Shown: positions 43,553-53,391, counted from the stretch's first letter. The stretch is DNA of 64,000 nucleotides from Sinorhizobium chiapasense (GCF_036488675.1 NZ_CP133148.1:2790001-2854000), one strand, 5' to 3'. Made by a program: numbers and translations. The notes: generated from the letters alone by a model not told the origin.

Positions 43553-44557
43553 ATGACGCGCCAGATCCTTGCTCTCTCCCTTTGCCTTTTTCCCGCCCTC
43601 GCCATTGCCGAGCCGCTGCCGGCGCCAGAGGCCAAAGCGAACAAACAGCTCGTCATCGTCTCCTTCGACGGCGCCCATGACAACGCGCTGTGGGAGAAAA
43701 GCCTCGCCATGGCAAAGCGCAGCGGCGCCCACTTCACCTATTTCCTCTCCTGCACCTTCCTGATGACCAAGGCGGACGGCAAGCAGATCTACAAGGCACC
43801 GGGCCAAAAGGCGGGACGCTCCAACGTCGGCTTCGCGCAAAGCCGCGAGGAGATCGCGACGCGGGCGGGCCATGTCTGGCAGGCCCATATCGATGGACAC
43901 GATATCGGCAGCCATGCCTGCGGCCATTTCGACGGCAAGGGTTGGAGCGAAGCCGATTGGCAGCGGGAATTCATGGCCTTCCGCGAGGCATTGATCAACG
44001 CCTGGAAGAAGGCCGACAAGGCGGGGGCCGAACCGCAAGGCTGGGCGGAGTTTGCGAGAAACGATGTCAGGGGCTTCCGCGCGCCCTACCTCTCGTTGAG
44101 CGACGGCCTGCTGCCCGCGTTGAAGACATTCGGCTTCACCTATGACGCAAGCCTCGTGACCAAGGGACCCGGCTGGCCGTCGGCTGAGGACGGGTTGCCG
44201 CGTTTCGGCTTGCCCCTCATTCCCGAAGGCCCGTCGCATCGGCCGGTAATCGGCATGGACTACAATCTCTTCATCCGCCATTCGATGGGCGTAGAGAACA
44301 AGAAGAACAGCGCGGCCTTCGAAGAACGCACAATTGCGGCCTATCGCGAGGCGTTCCGCAAGGAATACGACGGCGGCCGTGTTCCGCTTCAGCTCGGCTT
44401 CCATTTCGTCGAGATGAATGGCGGCGCCTATTGGCGCGCGCTTGACCGCTTCCTGACAGAGACCTGCGGCAAGCCGGATGTCGCCTGCGTCAGCTATGCC
44501 GAGGCGCTTCCCCTCATCGAGCGCGCAAGAAAGAAGGCGGATCGCTCCGCCTTCTGA
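43553..44557 (+). CDS. Polysaccharide deacetylase-like protein, secreted
   Basis: 334 residues, signal peptide at 1-19 (MTRQILALSLCLFPALAIA). NodB-homology motifs: VSFDGAHD (first Asp), DIGSHACGH (H-x3-H metal site), RGFRAPYLSL (motif 3) and QLGFHFVEM late in the chain. It therefore probably deacetylates an N-acetylated glycan in the periplasm, but the long insertion between motifs 1 and 2 differs from NodB itself, so it is not a Nod-factor enzyme by sequence. The end of the gene forms a hairpin shared with convergent bacA. Confidence 0.8.
   Translation: MTRQILALSLCLFPALAIAEPLPAPEAKANKQLVIVSFDGAHDNALWEKSLAMAKRSGAHFTYFLSCTFLMTKADGKQIYKAPGQKAGRSNVGFAQSREEIATRAGHVWQAHIDGHDIGSHACGHFDGKGWSEADWQREFMAFREALINAWKKADKAGAEPQGWAEFARNDVRGFRAPYLSLSDGLLPALKTFGFTYDASLVTKGPGWPSAEDGLPRFGLPLIPEGPSHRPVIGMDYNLFIRHSMGVENKKNSAAFEERTIAAYREAFRKEYDGGRVPLQLGFHFVEMNGGAYWRALDRFLTETCGKPDVACVSYAEALPLIERARKKADRSAF
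44533..44554. terminator. Hairpin overlapping the end of the deacetylase gene
   Basis: GAAGGCGGA and TCCGCCTTC with a 4-base loop, between convergent genes only ten bases apart. Weak T-tract, so a likely but unproven bidirectional terminator. Confidence 0.45.
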
Positions 44558-44567
44558 TTGCCACCTC

Positions 44568-45830
44568 TCACAGGGCCAGCTCTTCCTTGCCGCCAGCCTC
44601 GATGAACTGCTGGTCGATCTCTGGCAGCGGCGCTTCATCGAGGATCGACTCGAAGGCGCGCAGGCGCTTGTAGATCGAGAGCAACTCGACGATCGTCGGC
44701 CAGGAGTTGACGAGATACTGGAACGAAGACGTCACCTGGCCGAACGCACCGGAAATCTGATTCAGCGCGCCGAGCGAAATTCGGCCAGCGATGATCGACG
44801 GCGCCAGGATCAGCAGCGAGAAGATGTTGTTGATCTGCAGATAGAAGATGCGGGCGATATTGAAATAGAGATAGTGGAAGTAAAGCCGGAAATAGTTCCG
44901 GCGGACATTGTCGAACAGATCGGCGACCGTCGGCGGCTGGGCGCGATCGGCGTGATCCTCGCCGTAGACGAGTTCCTTGCGGTAGGCGGCTTCCACCCGC
45001 TGATTGCGGAATTCCAGCCCCGGCAGTTTGATGCCGACGAGCGCCAGGAACACGGTGCCGAACAGCGACCAGAGCACTGCGGCCGTTACCAGCGGATAGG
45101 GAATGATGCCGACAATCGGCAGCTCGGTGACGTTGGCGGACAGCCGGATCAGCACCGGCGTGAACGCGATCAGCGTCATGACGCTGTCGATCAGGCTGAC
45201 GCCAAGCCCCTCGACAGTGGTCGAGAAACGCATTGTATCTTCCTGAACGCGCTGCGAAGCACCTTCGATGTGGCGAAGCTTGCCCCAGTTTGCCATGTAG
45301 TATTCGTTCATGGCCGTGCGCCAGCGGAAGATGTAGTGGCTGACGAAGAAGCGCGTCATGACCGCGACGGCTACGGCGACCATCGCAATCGCGAGGAATG
45401 TGCCGATCTCCCCGTAGAACTGCTCGGCCGTCACCACGGCCGACTTGGAAACCGCTGCCTGCACCAGATCCCAGAACGGGCCGTACCAGTTATTGATCGC
45501 GACACTGACCTGGACCTGAAAATAGGTAACGAAAAGGATCAGAGCCGAGCCCAGGATAGACCAGGTCTGCCAGCGATGCGGCGAATAGACATACCAGAAT
45601 GCCGTGAAAAGCCCGACGACGATGCCGAAGTAGATATAAAACCACAGGAAAGCCGGCGACCAAAACGCGGAAATGCCGACGATCGGCGGCGCGTCAACCG
45701 CCAACGGAGGAAGGCCGAACGCGGCGCCCAGGCTTTCGCCCCAGCCGTACCAGAAGGCAATGGCTAACAGCGACCAGGCGATGACGGAAATGAAGAACTG
45801 CTTCGGCGTGGGGAAAAAGGATTGGAACAA
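44568..45830 (-). CDS. bacA: Peptide transporter BacA (SbmA/BacA family)
   Basis: 420 residues, the same length as S. meliloti BacA. Inner-membrane protein with about seven transmembrane spans that imports peptides, including plant NCR peptides, driven by the proton gradient; needed for bacteroid survival and for very-long-chain fatty acid on lipid A in Sinorhizobium. The family core [40 protein letters not shown] and the C-terminal [20 protein letters not shown] are present. No ATPase domain is attached, which separates it from the Rv1819c-type. A strong palindrome lies 58 bases upstream. Confidence 0.95.
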   Translation of the reverse strand: MFQSFFPTPKQFFISVIAWSLLAIAFWYGWGESLGAAFGLPPLAVDAPPIVGISAFWSPAFLWFYIYFGIVVGLFTAFWYVYSPHRWQTWSILGSALILFVTYFQVQVSVAINNWYGPFWDLVQAAVSKSAVVTAEQFYGEIGTFLAIAMVAVAVAVMTRFFVSHYIFRWRTAMNEYYMANWGKLRHIEGASQRVQEDTMRFSTTVEGLGVSLIDSVMTLIAFTPVLIRLSANVTELPIVGIIPYPLVTAAVLWSLFGTVFLALVGIKLPGLEFRNQRVEAAYRKELVYGEDHADRAQPPTVADLFDNVRRNYFRLYFHYLYFNIARIFYLQINNIFSLLILAPSIIAGRISLGALNQISGAFGQVTSSFQYLVNSWPTIVELLSIYKRLRAFESILDEAPLPEIDQQFIEAGGKEELAL

Positions 45831-45887
45831 GGCGTGGCACTCTCGGTTCTGGGGAAGGACAATGACTTGCCCCCTGATGTGCCGAAA

Positions 45888-45906
45888 CTAGGGCAATTCG
45901 CCCTAG
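45888..45906. promoter_or_regulatory. Palindrome upstream of bacA
   Basis: CTAGGGC-AATTC-GCCCTAG, a perfect 7-base inverted repeat with a 5-base loop, between bacA and the MFS gene. It may be an operator or a 5'-UTR hairpin of bacA. It is not one of the repeat families of the window. Confidence 0.45.
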
Positions 45907-45996
45907 GCAACAATTAGGTAATGTGAATGTTACTGTTATTTCATCAAGCTGCGCTTGTTCACAATTTCTGTAATTCAACCGAATAGCCGCGAAATA

Positions 45997-47292
45997 TCAG
46001 TGCGACAGGGCGGGGCTGATCTTGCGGAGTTCAAATACGACCACGATCCCGCAGCAAAACAGAACGACGGCGGCGACGAGTGTCGGCAAGGTAAAATCGC
46101 CGGTCCGTTCGGCAAGCCACCCCGCAACCAGCGGCCCGATGACCTGGCCGATGCCGAAGGCTGCCGTCATGAAGGCAAGCGCCCGGCGCGGACTTTCCGG
46201 CGCAAGCCGCCGGCCGATCTGCAGACCATAGGCCGTGATCATCATGAAGGTGGCGCCGAGCATCAAGCCGCCCACGATCGGCGCAAAGGGCAAGGGCAAC
46301 GAGACGGTCAGCACGAGCCCCGCAGCCTCGACCAGCAGACCGATGGCGTAGACGCCCGAAAGCCCGAAACGCGGGACGGCGAAGCGCCAGAGATACACCG
46401 AGACCGCAGCGCTTGCACCCGTCAGTAACCAGGCAAGAAATTCAACGCTGTGGCCGCCGCTCGCATCGCGGGCCATGGCGACCAGAAAGGTGGCGGTGAT
46501 CACATAGCCGAAGCCGAAGAAGCCGTAGGTAAGGGTCATGACCGTGAGCGGCCGCGTCCAGGCCAAAGGCCTTTCGGGCGCACCGCCACTTGCGGCGAGG
46601 TGTCCGCGCGGCAGCAGTGCGGCCACGACAACGGTGCCCACAAGCGCGACGAGCGCACCGGTGAACCAGTCCGCTTGCGACGTGGAGAAGCCGGCAGCTG
46701 CAAGCGGCGCAGCCCATACACAAATCGAGGAAAGGGCGATACCAAACCCGACGCCGCCGAAATGCACCGACGGTACGTGCTCCGATCTGGCGCGCAGCCC
46801 CTCTCCGAGCACGATCCCCGAGACGAAGATCATCGCGAACGCGCTGGCAAGGCCGGCGAGGAAACGAATGACGGAGTAAGCGAGCACAGAGGACGTCAGT
46901 CCCATGGCGGCGAGCAACAGCGTAGTCGCCACGAGCGCGACAAGGCCGATCCACCGCTCGCGGCCATGCGCCCAGCCATAGGCGGCGAGCACGGCGCCGG
47001 CGAGATAGCCAACAAAGTTCGCCGAGGCGATCAGCCCGGCGTCTCGCGGCGAGAGTCCCGCATCCGCCATCATCGCCGGCAGGATCGGCGTGTAGGAAAA
47101 ACGGCCGAAGCCCATGGCGACCGCCATGGCGATGGCACCGGCGATGGCCGTTGCCGCTAGATTGCCTCTTGGGGCGGGATGCGCAAAGGACGCCGGCTCG
47201 TTGTCGCCGCGGTGCTTTACCTCATGAAGGCCGGCACCGGCTTGCTTGGAAGGGGCGCGATCGCGGTCCTCGAGTTTGTGGAGCGTGCTCAT
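45997..47292 (-). CDS. MFS transporter, YbfB/YjiJ family
   Basis: 431 residues from ATG 47292. A charged N-terminus of about 48 residues is followed by twelve hydrophobic spans; the first has MAVAMGFGRFSYTPILPAMM, the signature of the YbfB/YjiJ family, and GWAHGRERW is the cytosolic 2-3 loop of major-facilitator proteins. The substrate is unknown. It is transcribed away from map with a partial repeat between and ends 90 bases from the bacA palindrome. Confidence 0.82.
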   Translation of the reverse strand: MSTLHKLEDRDRAPSKQAGAGLHEVKHRGDNEPASFAHPAPRGNLAATAIAGAIAMAVAMGFGRFSYTPILPAMMADAGLSPRDAGLIASANFVGYLAGAVLAAYGWAHGRERWIGLVALVATTLLLAAMGLTSSVLAYSVIRFLAGLASAFAMIFVSGIVLGEGLRARSEHVPSVHFGGVGFGIALSSICVWAAPLAAAGFSTSQADWFTGALVALVGTVVVAALLPRGHLAASGGAPERPLAWTRPLTVMTLTYGFFGFGYVITATFLVAMARDASGGHSVEFLAWLLTGASAAVSVYLWRFAVPRFGLSGVYAIGLLVEAAGLVLTVSLPLPFAPIVGGLMLGATFMMITAYGLQIGRRLAPESPRRALAFMTAAFGIGQVIGPLVAGWLAERTGDFTLPTLVAAVVLFCCGIVVVFELRKISPALSH

Positions 47293-47368
47293 GGTCTTCT
47301 TATTGCACCGCAGCAAGAAGACGACAAATGACAATAATTGAACGTCCCGTTGACGGAATCGAACGATC

Positions 47369-47406
47369 CCTACTGCATTTGTCCCTAAATCGGAGACGAT
47401 TTAAGG
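47369..47406 (+). repeat. Partial family A repeat
   Basis: CTACTGCATTTGTCCCTAAA, TCGGAGA, CGATTTAAGGG: only the first palindrome remains, degenerated, directly before the map stop codon at 47414. Confidence 0.6.
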
Positions 47407-47413
47407 GGGCGCG

Positions 47414-48163
47414 TCACCCTGGCAAGGTCACGACCAACGGTCCGCCGCGCGTGACGACGATGGTATGTTCATACTGCACCGTCGGGGCGCGCGGCTCGCT
47501 GTAGAGCGTCCAGTCGTCGTCCCCGCCTTCCGCCCAGTGGGCGCCCATCGACAGGAACGGCTCGACGGTGAAAACCATGCCGTCGGTCATTTGCCGCCGC
47601 TCGGACCGGTCAGGCCAGGTGGCGATCTCGCCCGGCTCCTCGTGCAGCGAGCGGCCGATGCCGTGGCTCGCGAGGTTGGTGACGAGCGAATAGCGGTTCT
47701 TGCGGGCGAAGTCGCCGATGGCATTGCCGATCGCCGCCAGGGATTGACCCGGGCGGACCTGCTTCAGCCCGACCCACATGGCGCGCTTGCCGTCGCGGCA
47801 AAGCCTGTCGATTGCTGCGGTCACCGGCGGCACCGGAAACGAAGCCCCAGTGTCGGCAAAGATACCGTCCTTCTCCGCCGAAACGTCGATATTGACGAGA
47901 TCGCCGGCGCGGATCACGCGGGCGCCGGGGATGCCGTGGGCGATTTCCTCGTTGACGCTGATGCAGGTCGCGCCGGGGAACTGATAGCAAAGCTCCGGCG
48001 CCGAGCGTGCGCCCGCATCCTCCAGCACCTTGCGGCCGATCGCGTCGAGTTCGGCCGTGGTGATGCCGGGTTCGAGGGCCTCGGCCATGGCCTGCAATGC
48101 ATTGGCGCAGACGCGGCCGATTTCCTTCAGCCGCTCAAGATCTTCGTCGTTGTTGAGGGTCAT
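47414..48163 (-). CDS. map: Methionine aminopeptidase type I
   Basis: 249 residues from ATG 48163. Removes initiator methionine. Metal ligands are all visible: D in VNIDVSAE, D in IFADTGASF, H in ASHGIGRSLHEEP, E in VFTVEPFLS and E in VQYEHTIVV. CYQFPGATCISVNEEIAHGI is the substrate-side motif. Since Rhizobiales also carry a housekeeping copy elsewhere, this may be a second enzyme. The frame upstream of 48163 has no ribosome site. Confidence 0.9.
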   Translation of the reverse strand: MTLNNDEDLERLKEIGRVCANALQAMAEALEPGITTAELDAIGRKVLEDAGARSAPELCYQFPGATCISVNEEIAHGIPGARVIRAGDLVNIDVSAEKDGIFADTGASFPVPPVTAAIDRLCRDGKRAMWVGLKQVRPGQSLAAIGNAIGDFARKNRYSLVTNLASHGIGRSLHEEPGEIATWPDRSERRQMTDGMVFTVEPFLSMGAHWAEGGDDDWTLYSEPRAPTVQYEHTIVVTRGGPLVVTLPG

Positions 48164-48231
48164 GGTGTCTCGCTTTCCGCGGCCACATGTAGCGCGCCGG
48201 CGCGGCATATGCCAGTGCCGACAGTGAACGG

Positions 48232-49290
48232 TCAGGCGCCGGCAGGATGCGATCCGCGTTCCTCCGCCAGCATCTCCCGGACCAGCGGCGCGACCTTGGT
48301 GCCGTAAAGCTCGATGCCGCGCATGATCTGGTCGTGCGGCATCAGGCCGATCGCCATCTGCAGGAGGAAGCGATCATTGCGGAAGAGTTTTTGATGCGCG
48401 ACGATCTTTTGCGCCACGGTCTCGGGAGCGCCGAGGAAAAGATTGCCGGTCGGGCTGCGCGCCTGGTCGAAGTGGGCGCGGTTCGTCGCTCCCCAGCCGC
48501 GTTCACGGCCGATCCGGTTCATCACCTCCGCCTGCGGTCCGTAGAACTGGTCAGCCGCCTTCTCCGTCGTGTCGGCGATGAAACCGTGAACGTTGATGCT
48601 CATCTTCAGCTTTGCCGGGTCCTGGCCCGCGCGGCGCGCCGCTTCGCGATAAAGCTCGAAGAGCGGTGCAAAGCGGCGAGGCTCGCCGCCGATGATCGCA
48701 AGCGCCATCGGCAAGCCGAGTGCGCCGGCGCGCGCCACTGACTGCGGTGTGCCGCCGACGGCAATCCAGAGCGGCAGCGAATCCTGCAGCGGACGCGGAT
48801 AGACACCACGGTCGTCGATCGACGGACGCATGTCTCCCGACCAGGTGACCTTTTCGCTCTCCCGGATCGCGAGCAGCAGGTCCAGCTTTTCGGAGAAAAG
48901 CTGGTCGTAGTCGTCGAGCGACTGGCCGAAGAGCGGGAAGGACTCGATGAAGGAGCCGCGGCCCGCCATGATCTCGGCGCGGCCGTTGGAGAGAAGGTCG
49001 AGCGTCGAAAACTGCTGGAAGACCCGCACCGGATCGTCCGAGCTCAGCACCGTCACGGCGCTGCTCAAGCGGATCCTGCTGGTGCGTGAGGCCGCAGCCG
49101 CCAGGATCACGGCTGGCGCAGAAGCCGCATAATCCGGCCGGTGATGCTCGCCGAGGCCAAAAACATCGAGCCCGACCTGGTCGGCAAGCTCTATTTCCTC
49201 TAGGAGGTTAGCGAGACGTCGCCGTCCTTCGGCACCCTTGTCGATCGCATTGGGATCCACGTCCGCGAATGTGTAAAGCCCGAGTTCCAT
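48232..49290 (-). CDS. Luciferase-like flavin-dependent monooxygenase
   Basis: 352 residues from ATG 49290, which follows AGGAAGGCATC. TIM-barrel of the bacterial-luciferase group: [20 protein letters not shown] (FMN-binding His), [20 protein letters not shown], and [14 protein letters not shown]. Members use reduced FMN from a partner reductase; no reductase is adjacent and the substrate is unknown. Confidence 0.85.
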   Translation of the reverse strand: MELGLYTFADVDPNAIDKGAEGRRRLANLLEEIELADQVGLDVFGLGEHHRPDYAASAPAVILAAAASRTSRIRLSSAVTVLSSDDPVRVFQQFSTLDLLSNGRAEIMAGRGSFIESFPLFGQSLDDYDQLFSEKLDLLLAIRESEKVTWSGDMRPSIDDRGVYPRPLQDSLPLWIAVGGTPQSVARAGALGLPMALAIIGGEPRRFAPLFELYREAARRAGQDPAKLKMSINVHGFIADTTEKAADQFYGPQAEVMNRIGRERGWGATNRAHFDQARSPTGNLFLGAPETVAQKIVAHQKLFRNDRFLLQMAIGLMPHDQIMRGIELYGTKVAPLVREMLAEERGSHPAGA

Positions 49291-49430
49291 GATGCCTTCC
49301 TGTTTCTGTTCGCACAGAAATAGTTGGCATCCCTCCAAGCCGCAAATGGCCGTTCGGGAAACGCATCGTTTCTAATTGCCGCCGCTGTGGAGCCGGGGGA
49401 CGGCCGGGCCAGGAGGCCGGCGCGTCGTGC

Positions 49431-49652
49431 TCACTTCATTGCGTCAGCGGCTCGACCACCACCCCGCTTCGCAACATACGGCAGCGTGAACATGTAGAGG
49501 CCGGTGAACAGCAGCAAGAAGAGCGGGAGCAGTGGGGAATAAACCACCCAGGCAGGAGGCTCCCCCAGTGCCATGGCGACGAAGTTAGCGATCACAGTCG
49601 CCGTGAAGGCGATTGACAACCAGCGGTGGATTTGCCGAATCCACGTGTTCAT
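49431..49652 (-). CDS. Small two-helix membrane protein
   Basis: 73 residues with two hydrophobic segments (WLSIAFTATVIANFVAMAL and LLPLFLLLFTGLYMFTLPYV). GGGAGGATTCA in front of the ATG is a strong ribosome site, which supports it as a real gene. It is 67 bases downstream of the ArsR-SRPBCC pair on the same strand and is probably the third gene of that operon. Function unknown; no family named. Confidence 0.75.
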   Translation of the reverse strand: MNTWIRQIHRWLSIAFTATVIANFVAMALGEPPAWVVYSPLLPLFLLLFTGLYMFTLPYVAKRGGGRAADAMK

Positions 49653-49719
49653 TGAATCCTCCCATTAAGGCAGTGAATCGGGGACGTGATTGGCCCATTT
49701 TTGGACGGTGCCGGCGGAT

Positions 49720-50151
49720 TCAATCCATCTGCGCCAAGACGCGCTCCAGATTGGCAAAGAACTGCTCCCATCCCGCTTTGGCGCCCCCGTAGGCCTGCCG
49801 CTGTTGCGGCCGGAAACCCGATTGCTCCATGCGCAGCTGGGTCCCTGTGCTCGTCGGCGTGAGCGTGAAAGTCACCACACTCTTCAAATCGAAGGCCGCA
49901 TCGTCATGGGCGAAATTCCAAGTGTAGGTCAGCTTTTTGTTCGGCTCGACGGCTAGGACCTCGCAATCCAATACGCCGCCCCAGTCTCCGCGAAGATTGA
50001 AACGGTGACCCACAACAGGTTTGAAATCGTTCTTCGTCAGCCACTCCTCGACCAGGTGTGGCTGGGTGAGCGCACGCCAGATCTTTTCCGGCGGATGAGG
50101 GATCTCGCGTTCGACCACGACGGAGCGCGTTTCGGGCGACGTTTCGTTCAT
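49720..50151 (-). CDS. SRPBCC (AHSA1-like) domain protein
   Basis: 143 residues. The start-related/Bet v1-like fold of the AHSA1 family: REIPHPPEKIWRALTQPHLV at the N-terminus and GWEQFFANLERVLAQMD at the C-terminus. The fold encloses a hydrophobic cavity. Its ATG overlaps the ArsR stop by four bases, so the regulator and this protein are made in fixed ratio. ArsR-AHSA1 pairs are common in soil bacteria; the ligand is unknown. Confidence 0.85.
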   Translation of the reverse strand: MNETSPETRSVVVEREIPHPPEKIWRALTQPHLVEEWLTKNDFKPVVGHRFNLRGDWGGVLDCEVLAVEPNKKLTYTWNFAHDDAAFDLKSVVTFTLTPTSTGTQLRMEQSGFRPQQRQAYGGAKAGWEQFFANLERVLAQMD

Positions 50152-50471
50152 TGATCCATCCTTTTCAGTAAGTCTTCTAGGTCGTCGAAGCGGCTTTGCC
50201 AGAACCCGGCCATCTGACTTGTCCAATCGACCAGCGGGGCAAGCGCGCCGAGCTGGGCGCTGTAGTACGTGTGGCGACCTTCGTGGCGGTCGCGCACCAA
50301 GCCCGCCTGCTTCAGGACGACGAGATGCTTTGAGACGACCGGTTGCGAAACCCCGGCCCGCGCCGTCAGTGCTCCGACTGTCCTTTCCCCCTCGCGGCAC
50401 AATCGCTCAAAGAGCGCTCGCCGAGTCGGATCGGCAAGCGTTTTGAAGAGCACGTCGTGAGCGTTCGACAT
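50148..50471 (-). CDS. ArsR-family repressor of SRPBCC operon
   Basis: 107 residues from ATG 50471 (MSNAHDVLFKTLADPTRRAL). Winged helix with recognition segment GVSQPVVSKHLVVLKQAGLV and wing RDRHEGRHTYYSAQ. No metal-binding cysteines, so the inducer is probably organic. The open frame upstream to 50513 runs through the operator and is not coding. Its operator is the palindrome just upstream, suggesting self-repression of the three-gene unit. Confidence 0.87.
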   Translation of the reverse strand: MSNAHDVLFKTLADPTRRALFERLCREGERTVGALTARAGVSQPVVSKHLVVLKQAGLVRDRHEGRHTYYSAQLGALAPLVDWTSQMAGFWQSRFDDLEDLLKRMDQ

Positions 50472-50488
50472 TTGGATCGATACCCTGT

Positions 50489-50512
50489 TGGCTATTGATA
50501 TACATATAGCCA
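50489..50512. promoter_or_regulatory. Operator palindrome of ArsR operon
   Basis: TGGCTAT-N10-ATAGCCA, perfect over 7 bases on each side, starting 17 bases before the ArsR ATG and spanning AT-rich DNA suited to a -10 element. Position and symmetry are typical of ArsR operators. Confidence 0.65.
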
Positions 50513-50519
50513 TCGAGCT

Positions 50520-50816
50520 ATGCGTGAGTCAAGTCGCACGGGCGGACGTGACGATCCTCGATAGAGCGGCTCGCCGCCTACAGACTGGCGATACCGAGGC
50601 TTGGCACGAGGCATCCGTCCCGCGCAGCGCCCCCCGCGAGTTCGGATTGCGCAGGCAGACCATGGGCATTATTCCCATACCATTGGCGATGCATCGCACA
50701 TTGACGTTATCAAGGCAGTGGATGTTCGCAGCAGCGCTTGATTGCTGCGACCCGCAGTGACTGCGTTATGCGTTTTGTAAGCAGGCCTGGCAAAACCGCA
50801 GGCGGAACGCTGCCAC
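50520..50816. other. Intergenic region without recognised feature
   Basis: Between the ArsR operon's promoter and the glpK stop. Short frames occur but none has a ribosome site or family likeness. No repeat or terminator could be assigned; glpK therefore lacks a visible strong terminator. Confidence 0.5.
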
Positions 50817-52310
50817 TTAAGCCGCGATCAATGTCCTCTTGACCGCGCTGCGCCAGCCCTTGAGCTTCCCCTTGCGTGTGGCCTCGTCCATTTTCGGTTC
50901 GAAGCGCCGGTCACGCGCCCAGGATCTCGCGAACTCCTCCTGGCTTGGCCAGATGCCGGCTCGGCTTCCGGCAAGCCAGGCGACACCGAGCGCCGTCGTC
51001 TCGAGAATGACGGGACGATCAACCGGCGCGTCGAGCAGATCGGAGAGGCGCTGCATCGTCCAGTCGGAGGCGACCATGCCGCCGTCGACGCGCAGCACCG
51101 TATCCTTGCCGCCGTTGCGCCAGTCCTTGTGCATGGCCTCGAGCAGATCGCGGGTCTGGTAGCAGACAGCTTCAAGCGCCGCCCGGGCAAACTCCGCCGG
51201 TCCCGTGTTGCGGGTCATGCCGAAAATCGCGCCGCGCGCATCTGGATCCCAATGCGGCGCGCCGAGGCCGGTAAAGGCCGGAACGAGATAGACCTCCTGC
51301 GAGGGATCGGCGCTCTCGGCAAGCGTGCCGGTGTCCGGGGCCGCCTTGATCACCTTGAGGCCATCGCGCAGCCATTGTACGGCTGCTCCGGCAACGAAGA
51401 TCGAACCCTCTAGTGCGTAGGTGGTTTCACCATTGAGGCGATAGGCGATGGTGGTGAGCAGGCGGTTTTTCGAATGGACGATGTCCTTGCCGGTGTTGAG
51501 CAGTGCGAAGCAGCCGGTGCCGTAGGTTGACTTCAGCATGCCGGGCTTGAAGCAGGCCTGGCCGATCGTTGCCGCTTGCTGGTCACCTGCAACGCCGAGG
51601 ATCGGGATCGCCGCTCCGAAGAGCGCCGCATCGGCCACGCCGAAGTCGGCGGCGCAATCCTTGACCTCCGGCAGCATCGCCCGCGGAACGCGCAGAATAT
51701 CGAGCAGTTCGTTGTCCCAGACATTGTCGGCGATGTTGTAGAGGAGCGTGCGCGATGCGTTGGTCGCATCCGTCGCGAAAGACTTGCCGCCGGTAAGCCG
51801 CCAGATGAGGAAGGTGTCGATTGTGCCGAAGCAAAGCTCGCCCTTTGCTGCGCGCGCATGCGCCCCTTTCACGTTCGAAAGCAGCCAGTTGAGCTTCGTG
51901 CCGGAGAAATAGGGGTCGAGCAACAGGCCGGTCTTTTTCGCAAAGGTCTTTTCCAGTCCCTTCTTCTTCAGCTTTTCACAGAAGGGCGCCGTGCGGCGAT
52001 CCTGCCAGACGATCGCGTTGTGGATCGGCTTGCCGGTCTCGCGCTCCCATACCACCACCGTCTCGCGCTGGTTCGTGATGCCGATTGCGGCGATCTCACT
52101 GGCGGAGATACCGGCCTTCTCGATCGCTTCCTTGACGGTGAAGAGGACCGTTTGCCAGATTTCCTCCGGGTCGTGCTCGACCCAGCCCGACTTCGGGAAA
52201 TGTTGTTTGAACTCCTTCTGGCCGACGCCGGCGATCTTCTGCTTGCGGTCGAAAACGATCGCCCGGCTCGATGTCGTGCCCTGATCGATCGCGAGAATAT
52301 ATTCGCCCAT
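50817..52310 (-). CDS. glpK: Glycerol kinase
   Basis: 497 residues from ATG 52310, preceded by GGAGGGGCGC. Phosphorylates glycerol to glycerol 3-phosphate. FGGY family: N-terminal [19 protein letters not shown] (phosphate loop), [20 protein letters not shown], catalytic Asp in [11 protein letters not shown], and [16 protein letters not shown]. Glycerol transport and GlpD genes are not adjacent. Its promoter region carries repeated TTTCGTTT-type motifs that may bind a DeoR-type GlpR. Confidence 0.95.
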   Translation of the reverse strand: MGEYILAIDQGTTSSRAIVFDRKQKIAGVGQKEFKQHFPKSGWVEHDPEEIWQTVLFTVKEAIEKAGISASEIAAIGITNQRETVVVWERETGKPIHNAIVWQDRRTAPFCEKLKKKGLEKTFAKKTGLLLDPYFSGTKLNWLLSNVKGAHARAAKGELCFGTIDTFLIWRLTGGKSFATDATNASRTLLYNIADNVWDNELLDILRVPRAMLPEVKDCAADFGVADAALFGAAIPILGVAGDQQAATIGQACFKPGMLKSTYGTGCFALLNTGKDIVHSKNRLLTTIAYRLNGETTYALEGSIFVAGAAVQWLRDGLKVIKAAPDTGTLAESADPSQEVYLVPAFTGLGAPHWDPDARGAIFGMTRNTGPAEFARAALEAVCYQTRDLLEAMHKDWRNGGKDTVLRVDGGMVASDWTMQRLSDLLDAPVDRPVILETTALGVAWLAGSRAGIWPSQEEFARSWARDRRFEPKMDEATRKGKLKGWRSAVKRTLIAA

Positions 52311-52380
52311 GCGCCCCTCCCCGGCCTTACTTTGACGTCGCGCTTTCCTCAACGACGACATTCGAAAACTTCAATATGAT

Positions 52381-52406
52381 GGAAAAACGAATGTCAAACG
52401 AAAATG
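52381..52406 (-). promoter_or_regulatory. Candidate GlpR-type (DeoR) operator upstream of glpK
   Basis: On the minus strand CATTTTCGTTTGACATTCGT then TTTTCC: two direct TTCGTTT repeats 10 bases apart with a TTGACA between. DeoR-family repressors often bind such tandem repeats. The remaining glpK-bdhA gap (about 300 bases) is AT-rich and holds both divergent promoters. Confidence 0.35.
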
Positions 52407-52614
52407 AACCGCAATACCGTCGCTCCTCCAAACGGCGCCAAATCTGCGTCGGCAATCCAAAAAACACAATTGTCACTCATGTATTTTTCCGCGTAGGTTG
52501 ACACTGTTGCATTGCAAAACCGAACCGAGGGCGGAACGGAGAAAAGCACGGCGATTTTCGCCCGCGGCCCACCCGAACCGGTAATAAAGAGCGGCAGCGC
52601 GAGGGAGAGAACGA

Positions 52615-53391
52615 ATGACGAAAACTGCGGTCATAACGGGTTCGACGAGCGGCATCGGCCTGGCGATTGCCAAGGCTTTCGCGAAGACAGGTGCCAATAT
52701 CGTGCTGAATGGCTTCGGTGCGCCCGACGAGATCAGGGCGGTGACGGACGAGGTCGCCGGCCTCGGTAGCGGCACGGTCATCTATCATCCTGCCGACATG
52801 ACGAAGCCCGAGGAGATCGCCGACCTGATGGCGACCGCTGCGGCGCGCTTCGGCGGCGTCGATATCCTCGTCAACAATGCCGGCGTACAATATGTCGAGA
52901 AGGTCGAGGACTTTCCGGTCGAACAATGGGACCGGATCATCGCCATCAATCTCTCCTCCTCCTTCCACACGATCCGCGCCGCTCTCCCCGGCATGAAGAC
53001 GAAAGGCTGGGGGCGTATCGTCAATATCGCCTCAGCGCATGGGCTTGTCGCCTCGCCCTTCAAGTCCGCCTATGTCGCGGCCAAGCATGGTATCATGGGT
53101 CTCACGAAGACGGTCGCGCTGGAGGTCGCGGAAAACGGCATTACTGCGAACTCGATCTGCCCCGGCTACGTGCTGACGCCGCTTGTCGAGAAGCAGATCC
53201 CGGACCAGGCAAGGACGCGCGGCATCACGGAGGCGCAGGTGGTGAACGACGTGATGCTCAAGGGCCAGCCGACCAAGAAATTCATAACTGTTGAGCAGGT
53301 GGCATCGCTGGCGCTCTATCTTGCGAGCGATGACGCGGCGCAGATCACGGGCACGCATGTCTCGATGGATGGCGGCTGGACCGCGCAATAG
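52615..53391 (+). CDS. bdhA: D-3-hydroxybutyrate dehydrogenase
   Basis: 258 residues. Short-chain dehydrogenase that oxidises 3-hydroxybutyrate to acetoacetate in PHB breakdown. NAD loop TGSTSGIG (9-16), NNAG (residues about 88-91), catalytic Ser in NIASAHGLVAS, Tyr and Lys in SAYVAAKHG. The C-terminal QITGTHVSMDGGWTAQ is typical of bdhA. In S. meliloti bdhA heads an operon with xdhA2-xdhB2; the same order is kept here, with a repeat now between. The TAG stop is joined to a family B-like repeat. Confidence 0.95.
   Translation: MTKTAVITGSTSGIGLAIAKAFAKTGANIVLNGFGAPDEIRAVTDEVAGLGSGTVIYHPADMTKPEEIADLMATAAARFGGVDILVNNAGVQYVEKVEDFPVEQWDRIIAINLSSSFHTIRAALPGMKTKGWGRIVNIASAHGLVASPFKSAYVAAKHGIMGLTKTVALEVAENGITANSICPGYVLTPLVEKQIPDQARTRGITEAQVVNDVMLKGQPTKKFITVEQVASLALYLASDDAAQITGTHVSMDGGWTAQ

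Noticed and set aside
43553..44557. Deacetylase as NodB (Nod factor synthesis)
   Set aside because: It is larger than NodB, has a long insertion between motifs, a signal peptide, and no other nod genes or nod box nearby.
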